NCBI GenBank assembly: GCA_016927815.1 | Contig: JAFGLY010000047.1 | Span: forward strand, 1 to 42,060 | Direction of reading: 5' to 3' | DNA: 42,060 bases | Source of the DNA: Deltaproteobacteria bacterium | Lineage (GTDB): Bacteria; Myxococcota_A; UBA796; JAFGLY01 | Translations under genes and position numbers: made by a program | Notes under the pieces: generated by a model | What the model saw: the letters and a program-made list of their open reading frames with translations, nothing else | Database searches by the model: none | What the model was told of the DNA's origin: nothing | Shown: positions 26,777 to 34,119 of the stretch, one piece after another | Layout of the letters: every line of letters starts with the position of its first letter | How positions within the stretch are numbered: the first letter of the stretch is position 1

Positions 26777-27232
26777 GTGCGAGCGGGATACCAGGCCCGC
26801 ATGGTCCCCGCCCTCCTGCTCCTCTCCTGTGCTGCCCGCCTGGGTGCCTCCGATGCCCCGGTGCCGGAGGTGGCTCCGCAGGATCCCACCCCTCCGGCGC
26901 TCCAAGCCCCGATCCAGCCACCCGCGACCCTGGTGGCCGAACCCTGCGGCGTCCGTCCATGGGTCCGGGAGATCGATCTCGAGGCCGACAATTACCGCTT
27001 CACGGCCCGGGATCTCGTGTCCCCATGCCCTCCCGGCGTCCAGTGCGTCTGGTCCGGGATCGCCGTGCGCACCGGCACGGCCGAGTGGCGCGACGGGGTG
27101 CTGGTGCTGTCCTGCGAGGACTCGGGCCCTCCGGGCGTCCCGTTTCCCGAACGGATGGCCCCAGCCGGCCCGGACGCCCTCCAGGACGAGGAGGGCTGCG
27201 TCTACCGGGTACGGTCCTCGGGACCCCGGTAG
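26777..27232 (+). CDS. Small exported protein, probable lipoprotein, unknown function
   Basis: From GTG 26777 the 151-residue product has an arginine-bearing start (RAGYQAR), a hydrophobic run VPALLLLSC and then a proline-rich linker. The LLSC sequence resembles a lipobox, although leucine at the position two before the cysteine is unusual. ATG 26801 is an alternative start eight codons in. The rest contains several cysteines (PCGVRPW, SPCPPGVQCVWSG, LSCEDSG, EEGCVYRV), consistent with an extracytoplasmic disulfide-bonded domain. I do not recognise the family. It diverges from the lysine-reductase gene, and its 3' end overlaps queD by 31 bp tail to tail. Confidence 0.6.
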   Translation: MRAGYQARMVPALLLLSCAARLGASDAPVPEVAPQDPTPPALQAPIQPPATLVAEPCGVRPWVREIDLEADNYRFTARDLVSPCPPGVQCVWSGIAVRTGTAEWRDGVLVLSCEDSGPPGVPFPERMAPAGPDALQDEEGCVYRVRSSGPR

Positions 27233-27579
27233 AGGACGCCCGAGGAGGGGGTCTCCCAGACCTCCACGCACGCGAGCATGGTCAGGGCAGGCGCGATCCG
27301 GTCCCAGATCCAGGCCGCGATGCGCTCGACGGTGGGGTTCTCGAGACCTTCCACCTCGTTGAGGAGGTGGTGGTCGAGTTGGGCGACGATGGGCGCACAC
27401 GTGGCCTCGAGGTCGTGGAAGTCCATCACGAAGCCCGTGCGAGGGTCCACGGGGCCCACCAGGTGCACCCGCGCCCGGTAGGCATGGCCATGGAGCCGTG
27501 CGCAGGCATGGTCCGAAGGGACCTCGGGCAGGAAGTGGGCTGCCTCGAAGGTGTACTCCTGGACGATCTCGGCGTGCAT
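27202..27579 (-). CDS. queD: 6-carboxytetrahydropterin synthase / 6-pyruvoyltetrahydropterin synthase homologue
   Basis: The 125-residue protein has the compact T-fold of QueD, which converts dihydroneopterin triphosphate to 6-carboxytetrahydropterin on the way to queuosine. Zinc ligands are His15 (FEAAHFLP), His30 and His32. The catalytic-type CxxxHGH motif is CARLHGH with Cys26. MDFHDLEA, LDHHLLNEV and ENPTVERIAAWIW are all present. The CxxxHGH spacing favours QueD over mammalian-type PTPS. It lies 33 bp downstream of the cytochrome-like gene on the same strand. No other queuosine genes are in the window. Confidence 0.92.
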   Translation of the reverse strand: MHAEIVQEYTFEAAHFLPEVPSDHACARLHGHAYRARVHLVGPVDPRTGFVMDFHDLEATCAPIVAQLDHHLLNEVEGLENPTVERIAAWIWDRIAPALTMLACVEVWETPSSGVLYRGPEDRTR

Positions 27580-27612
27580 GGCATGCTCGTCCGGTCCGCG
27601 GCCGGGAGGACC

Positions 27613-28245
27613 CTATCCCGGACCGACGCCGTCCGTCGCGTCCGCTGCCGCACGATGGCAGTCGCCGCACGCCCCGACCACCGTGGCCAGGAGGTCCGAG
27701 GGAGGCAGGTCCGTCCGGGCCGCACGCGCGGCTTCCAGCACGCGATCGGCGGCGTCCGAGGAGCGCATCCCCTCGCGGGCCCGGGGCGGGTCCTCGGCCA
27801 GTCGGGCCGCCACCTCGCGTCCCCGTGCGGAATCGCCCGACACCACGGCCCACCACAACGCCTCTGTGGCACGGGCGTGCCCCGAGACCTCAGGCGAAGG
27901 ACGGCCCACGGATACGCGCTCGGCCAAGTGGCAGGCACCGCAGGACTCGGCCACGCGAGCCAGTCCGTCCGCGGCCTCCCCCGCATCGGCGGCAGCGACG
28001 ATGAACCCCACGGCCGCGTGCAGGTCCTCCAGCGCACGCCGGCCGGCCCGGCCGGCCTCCTCGGTGGGCCAGCCTCCGTCCATGCCGCGAGCCGCCACGG
28101 CCGCTGCCGGCAGGTCGCCCGCCTCCACGGCGCGCAGGAGCGAGGGAGCGTCCTCGAAGTGACCCGGGGCGGCCGCACCGCCCTCGTGGTGCGCGGGAGC
28201 GCAGCGGCAGGCTGCGAGGACGATCCACTGGATCGGGACGTGCAT
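27613..28245 (-). CDS. Exported cytochrome c-like protein with two CXXCH haem motifs
   Basis: A 210-residue protein with a short hydrophobic start ending in LAAC (Cys13), a possible lipobox, and two haem-binding motifs: CGACH at 102-106 and CGDCH at 193-197. Each motif ends a helical, alanine-rich block of about 90 residues, so the protein looks like a tandem duplication of a unit that resembles the four-helix cytochrome c' fold with a C-terminal CXXCH. It would act in the periplasm. The signal lacks lysine or arginine; GTG 28254 would add three residues without solving this. ATG 28245 has GAGAGG eight bases upstream. No electron-transfer partner is adjacent. Confidence 0.68.
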   Translation of the reverse strand: MHVPIQWIVLAACRCAPAHHEGGAAAPGHFEDAPSLLRAVEAGDLPAAAVAARGMDGGWPTEEAGRAGRRALEDLHAAVGFIVAAADAGEAADGLARVAESCGACHLAERVSVGRPSPEVSGHARATEALWWAVVSGDSARGREVAARLAEDPPRAREGMRSSDAADRVLEAARAARTDLPPSDLLATVVGACGDCHRAAADATDGVGPG

Positions 28246-28316
28246 GCCGGGCACCTCTCCCCGACCCCGGGGTGGGGACTCCCCGGGTCTCGGATCTCGG
28301 CATATCCTGCACGTCC

Positions 28317-30398
28317 ATGCACGCCTCTTCCCGCAGACGAGGACCGAGCCGCATCACCCGCTGGGTGGCCCGCCGCATCGGGCACGGCCAGCGAGGCGTC
28401 CGGGCCACCGAGGACCTCCTCCGGATGGAGAGCGTGATCCGCTTCGTGGCGGTCTACGCCCTGACCATCGTCGCACCCGCCCTCCTCCTGGGCTGGTTCG
28501 GCATCTCCGACTCGCTGCGGGGCGAGGCCTCGATGCGCGCGGCCGTGGAGTCCGAGGTCGCTTCCAGCCTCCAGGCTGCGGTGGCGGGCGTGGAGGACCT
28601 GTTCCACCAGTTCGAGAACAACGCGAGCCAGCGCCTCGCCTCGGGGTACTCGGTGCAGGAGTCCCCTGGGGAGATCTCCCCCTACCTGCTCATCGCGGTC
28701 CGTCTGGACGAGCGTGGGGAGGTGGTCTCGCCACGCCCGGACACGGGCGGCAGCGGCCTGCCGGACCACCTCTTCTTCCTCCGGGGGCCCTACGCCGCCG
28801 CCCGCACCCTCGAGGAGCGGGGCGACCACGCCGCCGCGGCCCTGCTGTACCAGAAGGCGGCGGCCGAGGCGCCCGGCGTGGTGCTTCACGGGACGGCCCG
28901 CCTCCAGTGGGCCCGGGTGATGGCCAAGGCCGGCCGGACCCGGGAGGCCGAGGGGCTCTACGCAGAGACCGCGCGATCCCTGGGGCTCCGCTCCGCCATC
29001 TGGGGATTCCCGATCGCGGACCTGGCCCGCCTCGGAGAGGGGCAACTCCTCATCCGCCGGGATCTCGAGGCAGGCGTCCGAATGCTCCGCACGCTCGTGG
29101 ACTCCGTCCTGGCCACCTCGCCGTCCATGGACGAGGCCGGCCGCCTCGCTGTGGCGCTCCATGCCCTGGACCTCCTGGAGCACCGCACCGACGCGGAGTG
29201 GCTGGCCAGCCGTCGCAGCCGTCTCGACGTTCGATCCAGCCAGGTCTACTGGGCCCGACGCCTCCTGCCCGAGATCCAGCCCCTCGCCGCGGGGGGCCGA
29301 CTGCTGCGCGTCGCCCCCGGGGCCTTCCGGTACACCGTGGGAGACGTGGGCCTCTGGGCGACCACCTGGCACGACGTCCAGCTCTACGCGTTCGCCCTGG
29401 ATCTCGCGGCCGTCCTGGACCAGGTCTTGATCGTGAGCCGTCAGTCCATGCGGCCCGACGGGCAGATCGCCGTGACGGTGCTGGCACCCGAGGAGCCTCC
29501 GCCACCGAACACCTTCGAGCGGCGGAGCCTCGCACCCTGGATGCCGGGGTGGGCCGTCGCGGCCCATCCCGTGGATGCCGACGGGTTGATCCGGGCGTTG
29601 TCCCAACGACGGATGCGGCGCATCCTCCTGGTCTTCCTCTCGATCGCCACGGTCGCGGTCGGCGCGGTCCTCATCTCGCGCCTCGTGTCCCGGGAGATGG
29701 ACCTGGCCCGCCTCAAGTCCTCGTTCGCCGCCAACGTCAGCCACGAGCTGAGGTCGCCCATCACCCAGATCCGCTTGAAGGGGGAGGCGCTCCAACTCGA
29801 CCTCGCGGAGGACGAGGACGACCGCCAGCGGCACTACGACACCATCGTGCGCGAGGCCGAGCGGCTGTCCCGCCTCGTGGACAACGTCCTCGACTTCGCC
29901 GCCATCGAGCGCGGCACCAAGAACTACGTCCTCCGTTCTGCGGATCTCGCGAGCACGCTCAAGGGGGCCGTGGAGACGACCCGCTACTCCATGGAGGTGC
30001 GGGGATTCGACCTCGAGGTGGACATCCCGGACACCCTCCCGACGATTCTGCACGATCCCGACGCCATCGCGCAGGCCCTCACCAACCTCCTGTCCAACGC
30101 CGCCAAGTACGGGGCCGAGGGGCACTGGATCGGGGTGAGCGCGACGGTGCTCCCCGAGGAGCTGCAGGTCCACGTGGCGGACCGGGGCATCGGCGTCCCG
30201 CCCGAGGAGCGGGAGCGGATCTTCGATCAGTACTACCGCGGAAAAGACCCTCGAGCCAGGCGTTTCAAAGGCACGGGCATCGGACTCGCGATCGTGAAGT
30301 ACATTATGGACGCCCATGGCGGCCGGGTCTCCGTGGCGCCCTACCCCGGACGGGGCAGCGTGTTCACCCTGCACCTGCCGGTTTCCTCGAAGCCATGA
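28317..30398 (+). CDS. Sensor histidine kinase with large TPR-like extracytoplasmic domain
   Basis: A 693-residue membrane kinase. TM1 is at about 40-63 and TM2 at about 434-458, with a sensor region of roughly 370 residues between them. That region includes a TPR-like stretch (RGDHAAAALLYQKAAAEAP, then AKAGRTREAEGLYAETA). After TM2 come the HisKA domain with the phospho-acceptor His476 in ANVSHELRSPITQIRLK, the N box NLLSNAAKYG, DRGIGVPPEERERIFDQYYRG, and GTGIGLAIVKYIMDAHGG. ATG 28317 lacks a good ribosome site; a TATCCT hexamer at 28303-28308 would place the transcript start almost at the ATG, suggesting leaderless translation. The cognate regulator follows after 12 bp. Confidence 0.9.
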   Translation: MHASSRRRGPSRITRWVARRIGHGQRGVRATEDLLRMESVIRFVAVYALTIVAPALLLGWFGISDSLRGEASMRAAVESEVASSLQAAVAGVEDLFHQFENNASQRLASGYSVQESPGEISPYLLIAVRLDERGEVVSPRPDTGGSGLPDHLFFLRGPYAAARTLEERGDHAAAALLYQKAAAEAPGVVLHGTARLQWARVMAKAGRTREAEGLYAETARSLGLRSAIWGFPIADLARLGEGQLLIRRDLEAGVRMLRTLVDSVLATSPSMDEAGRLAVALHALDLLEHRTDAEWLASRRSRLDVRSSQVYWARRLLPEIQPLAAGGRLLRVAPGAFRYTVGDVGLWATTWHDVQLYAFALDLAAVLDQVLIVSRQSMRPDGQIAVTVLAPEEPPPPNTFERRSLAPWMPGWAVAAHPVDADGLIRALSQRRMRRILLVFLSIATVAVGAVLISRLVSREMDLARLKSSFAANVSHELRSPITQIRLKGEALQLDLAEDEDDRQRHYDTIVREAERLSRLVDNVLDFAAIERGTKNYVLRSADLASTLKGAVETTRYSMEVRGFDLEVDIPDTLPTILHDPDAIAQALTNLLSNAAKYGAEGHWIGVSATVLPEELQVHVADRGIGVPPEERERIFDQYYRGKDPRARRFKGTGIGLAIVKYIMDAHGGRVSVAPYPGRGSVFTLHLPVSSKP

Positions 30399-30410
30399 AG
30401 GAGGCAGCGG

Positions 30411-31112
30411 ATGGTCCGGATTCTGTTCGTCGAGGATGAGGCCGAGGTTCTGAGGACCTTGAAGGCGTTCTTCACTCGCGAGGGCTACGAGGTCCTCGCG
30501 GCGCGGGGCGGAGGCGAGGCCCTCGCGCTGGCAGAGGATCGCCTCCCTCACGTCGCGGTGCTCGACGTCATGCTCCACGAGGGGCCCGAGGGGCCCGACG
30601 GCATGGACGGATTCGAGGTGTGCAAGGCGCTCCGGCAGCGCGGGTTCGAGGGCCCGGTGCTGTTCCTGACCGCCCGCAACGCGGAAACCGACAAGTTGCT
30701 CGGGTTCGAGCTCGGGGCCGACGACTTCGTCACCAAGCCCTTCTCCCTGCTCGAGTTGGCCGCCCGCGTCAAGGCCCTGATCAAGCGCACGGGCGGCACG
30801 CGCAGCACCTTCCGGTTCGGCGACGTCTTCGTGGACCTCGACAACTACCTGGTCCGCCACCCGGGCGGCGAGGAGCGTCTCTCCAACCGGGAGCAGGAGC
30901 TGCTCAAGTACCTGATCGAGCACCGCGGCCGGGTCCTGCCGCGGGAGGAACTGCTCACCAGCATCTGGAAGTACGCCCCCAACGTGACCACCCGCACGGT
31001 GGACACCCACGTCCTGAACCTCCGCAAGAAGCTGGCGGACAACGCCCTCGAGCCCAGGTTCATCGAGACGATGCACGGGGTCGGCTACCGGTTCGTGGCC
31101 GAGGAGGGGTAG
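30411..31112 (+). CDS. OmpR/PhoB-family response regulator
   Basis: A 233-residue transcription regulator with an N-terminal receiver and a C-terminal winged helix. Phospho-acceptor Asp52 is in VAVLDVML, with acidic residues at 8-10 (VEDE). LTARNAETDK and ADDFVTKPFSLLEL give the switch threonine and conserved lysine. The DNA-binding domain has LSNREQELLKYLIEHRGRVLPREELL and TRTVDTHVLNLRKKLADNA...IETMHGVGYRF. The loop after Asp52 reads HEGPEGPDGMDG, about seven residues longer than the usual PGMDG. ATG 30411 has AAGGAGG well placed. It is expressed with the histidine kinase just upstream; its targets are unknown. Confidence 0.95.
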   Translation: MVRILFVEDEAEVLRTLKAFFTREGYEVLAARGGGEALALAEDRLPHVAVLDVMLHEGPEGPDGMDGFEVCKALRQRGFEGPVLFLTARNAETDKLLGFELGADDFVTKPFSLLELAARVKALIKRTGGTRSTFRFGDVFVDLDNYLVRHPGGEERLSNREQELLKYLIEHRGRVLPREELLTSIWKYAPNVTTRTVDTHVLNLRKKLADNALEPRFIETMHGVGYRFVAEEG

Positions 31113-31119
31113 GTCCCCG

Positions 31120-31935
31120 TTGATCCGTTGGCTCCTTCTACTGCTCACCCCTGCGGCCGGGGCCGCCGAGACCCCGGCCGACTGGGCCGTGCTGAACGAA
31201 ATCCGCGTCTCGGAGGTCCTCGACGGGATCTCGCCCAGGAGCGTCGAGCGCCTGGAGGCGCTCCTGGCTCGCCTCGACCCCATGGATCGGCTGTACGGCG
31301 AGACGGCCTACTGGCTGGCTCACGCCCGCGTGACCCTCGGCGATCGCGAAGGAGCCCGGGAGGCTCTGGAGGCCGCGCTCGAGGACCCCGACACGCGGGA
31401 GGCCGCCCTGGCCCTGCAGGCCCAGATGGACGCGGTCCTCTCCACGGTCGATCGCCTCCCCTTCCGCCACGACATGGAGGACGGACGAGGGCCCTTCGTC
31501 CACTCCTGGTTGCACGGCGACCGTGGCGAGGTGCGGATCGCGCCGGTGGACGCCGACCACGGGCGGGCCATCCGCTGGACCTCCCGGATCCGGGACCGCC
31601 AGGAGGACCAGATCACGGTCTCGTTCGCCTCGGGCGCGGGCATCCTGTCCTGGATCCGGTGCGAGATCATGAGCCAGGCTTTCCCGTCCTTCCTCAGGAT
31701 TCTCGTGGAGGACTCCGAGGGGAGGGAGTTCGCCACGGATCCCTTCGAGGTCGCCGAGGGGCGCTGGACCCCGCTCAACGTCGCCCTCTCGACCTTCCAC
31801 AGCACCAACCCCACCACACCCTCGGTGAGGCCACGGGGCTCCCTCAGATCCATGCACTTCAACGACGTCACCGCCTACCTCTCAGCCGACCGGGGCATCC
31901 GGGACGTGTGGATCGACAACCTGGAGATGCGGTAG
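31120..31935 (+). CDS. Secreted protein of unknown function
   Basis: The 271-residue product starts at TTG 31120 (no ATG or GTG is suitable), eleven bases after a GAGGAGGGG ribosome site that overlaps the end of the regulator gene. A signal peptide is clear: IRWLLLLL followed by a likely cleavage after AGA. A helical part follows at about 25-105 (VERLEALLARLDP, VTLGDREGAREALEAALED), possibly TPR-like. The C-terminal half is probably beta-rich, with FRHDMEDGRGPF, AIRWTSRI and FNDVTAYLSADRGIRDVWIDNLEMR, resembling carbohydrate-binding jelly-roll modules in style only. It is the third gene of the kinase-regulator operon and could be part of that signalling unit. Function not recognised. Confidence 0.72.
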   Translation: MIRWLLLLLTPAAGAAETPADWAVLNEIRVSEVLDGISPRSVERLEALLARLDPMDRLYGETAYWLAHARVTLGDREGAREALEAALEDPDTREAALALQAQMDAVLSTVDRLPFRHDMEDGRGPFVHSWLHGDRGEVRIAPVDADHGRAIRWTSRIRDRQEDQITVSFASGAGILSWIRCEIMSQAFPSFLRILVEDSEGREFATDPFEVAEGRWTPLNVALSTFHSTNPTTPSVRPRGSLRSMHFNDVTAYLSADRGIRDVWIDNLEMR

Positions 31936-31956
31936 AAAGGGGGCCCGGAGGCGCTC

Positions 31957-33102
31957 GTGGCCGTGATCGTGCAGAAGTACGGCGGCTCGTCGGTGGCCGA
32001 CATCCCGCGACTCGAGCACGTGGCCCGGCGCATCGCCGCCACCGTCCGCGATGGCCACCGGGTGGTGGTGGTGGTGTCGGCCATGGGCAACACCACCCAC
32101 GCGCTCCTGGCCCTGGCCCGCCGGGTCTCCCCCCACCCCGGCCGTCGGGAGCTGGACATGCTGATGTCCGTGGGGGAGCGCATCACCATGGCCCTGCTCT
32201 CCATGGCGGTGGCCGATCTGGGCGTGCCGGCGGTCTCGTTCACCGGCTCCCAGTCCGGCATCATCACCGACGACCGGCACGCCTCGGCCCGCGTCCTGGA
32301 GGTTCGGCCCGAGCGGATCCGGAGTGCGCTCGACGAGGGAAAGGTCGCCATCGTGGCCGGTTTTCAGGGGGTCAGCCGCTCGCGGGAGGTCACCACGCTC
32401 GGTCGTGGCGGATCCGACACCACGGCGGTGGCCCTGGCCGCGGCGCTCGGTGCGGACCTGTGCGAGATCTGCTCCGACGTGGACGGCGTCTTCTCCGCCG
32501 ATCCGCACCGGGTCCCGGAAGCCCGGCACCTCGACCGGCTCTCCTGGGACGAGGCCCTCGCCCTGTTCCGGGGCGGCGCCCGGGTGCTCCACCCCGAGGC
32601 CGTGGCCTTTGCCGCGCACCACGGCATCACCCTTCGCGCCGTGGCTACGCGCGGGAGCACCGGAGGTACCGCGGTGGGCCAGAGCCGCGAGGGGCTCGCC
32701 TCGCGGGTGGTGGCCGTCACCGTGGATCCCGAGGTGGACCGGGTGACGCCGGGGCCGGAGGGCCTGTCGGCCCTGGTGGACGTGCTCGTCCGGGTCCAGG
32801 CGCCCGTACGCTCCGTGCGCGAGGACGGGATTCTCCTGGATCGCCGGGACTTTCACGACCGAGACCGGGTAGCCTGGCCCGACGGGTCCCGCCTCGTACC
32901 GGTGTGCGTGGCCACGGCGGTCGGACCCGGCTGCGGCCAGCCCGACCTCCTGGTGGCGGGGGCCCGGGCCCTCGAGGCGGCGGGTCTACACGTCCTCGGG
33001 CTGGAGGCGGACCACGACCGGCTGTCCTGGATCCTGCCCGAGGGCTGTGCCCTCGACGCGGAACGCGTGCTCCACAAGGCCCTGGTGGAGGAGACGGCCT
33101 GA
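31957..33102 (+). CDS. lysC: Aspartate kinase with divergent regulatory region
   Basis: The kinase makes aspartyl phosphate, the entry to lysine, threonine and methionine synthesis. The catalytic half is standard: [11 protein letters not shown] at the N-terminus, [74 protein letters not shown] and ARVLHPEAV. The protein is 381 residues, shorter than usual (about 405-450). Its last 130 residues only faintly resemble the paired ACT domains (a late [24 protein letters not shown] fits an ACT end). GTG 31957 has CGGAG six bases upstream. It lies 21 bp after the secreted-protein gene. Feedback control by lysine or threonine may be weak or different. Confidence 0.9.
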   Translation: MAVIVQKYGGSSVADIPRLEHVARRIAATVRDGHRVVVVVSAMGNTTHALLALARRVSPHPGRRELDMLMSVGERITMALLSMAVADLGVPAVSFTGSQSGIITDDRHASARVLEVRPERIRSALDEGKVAIVAGFQGVSRSREVTTLGRGGSDTTAVALAAALGADLCEICSDVDGVFSADPHRVPEARHLDRLSWDEALALFRGGARVLHPEAVAFAAHHGITLRAVATRGSTGGTAVGQSREGLASRVVAVTVDPEVDRVTPGPEGLSALVDVLVRVQAPVRSVREDGILLDRRDFHDRDRVAWPDGSRLVPVCVATAVGPGCGQPDLLVAGARALEAAGLHVLGLEADHDRLSWILPEGCALDAERVLHKALVEETA

Positions 33103-33224
33103 CCCGAGTCGCGCCGATTTGTCGTGTTGCGGCCTCGAGAGCGAGCCGGCACGCCGGACCGCCGAGATCGAGACCCCACCCCGACGACTGCCCTCGAAGT
33201 GGGGCGACTCCAGGTAAATGCCCC

Positions 33225-33253
33225 TTGCCAGCCGAGGCTTTCGCCGGTACTCT
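33225..33253 (+). promoter_or_regulatory. Candidate promoter of pssA
   Basis: TTGCCA (33225-33230) and TACTCT (33248-33253) are exactly 17 bases apart. Transcription would start near 33260, giving a leader under 20 nt before ATG 33277. This limits the start choice to 33268 (GTG) or 33277 (ATG). Confidence 0.55.
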
Positions 33254-33276
33254 ACAGGCCGTCCCGGGTGCCCGAC

Positions 33277-34071
33277 ATGCTTCGCCAGTTCCTGAGTCCA
33301 CCCAACTGGTTCACGGCCGCCAACCTGTTCTGCGGGTTCTATGCCGTCCACCTGCTGATGCGTCCGGGCTCCGACTACCGGGTCATCGTTCTCGCCGGCT
33401 GGCTCGTCCTCTTCGGCGCCGTCTTCGACATGCTGGACGGCCGGGTGGCGCGCATGACCCACTCGGACAGCGCGTTCGGCACCCAACTCGACTCCCTGTC
33501 CGACATCGTCACGTTCGGTCTCGCGCCCGCCCTGCTGGCCTGGAAGTGGTGCCTCCACCAGGCCGGTCTCTTCGGGCTCGTCGTCGCCTTCCTCTTCGTG
33601 GTCTGCGGTGCGTTCCGCCTCGCCCGGTTCAACTGTCGTGCCCAGGTGAAGCCCCCGTCCGAGAGCTGCGGCATCACGATCACCATGGCGGGCATCACGG
33701 TCGCGCTCCTCGTGGCCAGCTTCGCCACGGCCGAGCGTGACCCCCGTCATCCCTGGAACACCGCGGTCATCATCGGGGCCCTCTCCCTGCTCATGGTCAG
33801 TCGCGTCCCCTACCGGACGTTCAAGACGTTGCGGCTGTCGCCGGTGGTGCTGGCCTGCCTCGCCCTCCTGCTCGGGATCCTGGTGGTGTTCGGCACCCGG
33901 TTCCAAAACTTCGCCGCCGTCCTCCTCCTGCCCTGCGCCCTCTACGTGACCAGCGGTCCGGCGGAGTCGCTCGTGCGCCTGGGCCTGAGGCGCCTCAAGT
34001 TCGCGGGCCGGGCCCCGGACTCCGGCGAGGACCTGTTCGACGACACGGATCCGCAGTCCGACGAGTTCTGA
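33277..34071 (+). CDS. pssA: CDP-diacylglycerol-serine O-phosphatidyltransferase (phosphatidylserine synthase)
   Basis: A membrane enzyme that transfers the phosphatidyl group from CDP-diacylglycerol to serine, leading to phosphatidylethanolamine. The CDP-alcohol phosphotransferase signature is intact: DGRVARMTHSDSAFGTQLDSLSD, in which the aspartates bind metals and the arginine and glycine are conserved. It begins PPNWFTAANLFCGFYAV, the usual PssA N-terminal helix, and has FGLAPALLAWKW and FRLARFN. About seven hydrophobic segments are visible in 264 residues. An in-frame open region extends upstream, but the promoter position makes ATG 33277 (or GTG 33268) the start. It converges on the large membrane/spermidine-synthase-like gene. 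Confidence 0.93.
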   Translation: MLRQFLSPPNWFTAANLFCGFYAVHLLMRPGSDYRVIVLAGWLVLFGAVFDMLDGRVARMTHSDSAFGTQLDSLSDIVTFGLAPALLAWKWCLHQAGLFGLVVAFLFVVCGAFRLARFNCRAQVKPPSESCGITITMAGITVALLVASFATAERDPRHPWNTAVIIGALSLLMVSRVPYRTFKTLRLSPVVLACLALLLGILVVFGTRFQNFAAVLLLPCALYVTSGPAESLVRLGLRRLKFAGRAPDSGEDLFDDTDPQSDEF

Positions 34072-34119
34072 TCCCGCGCCGAGCGGCGTTCGGACGACGG
34101 AGGGCCGGGGAGGACGGGG

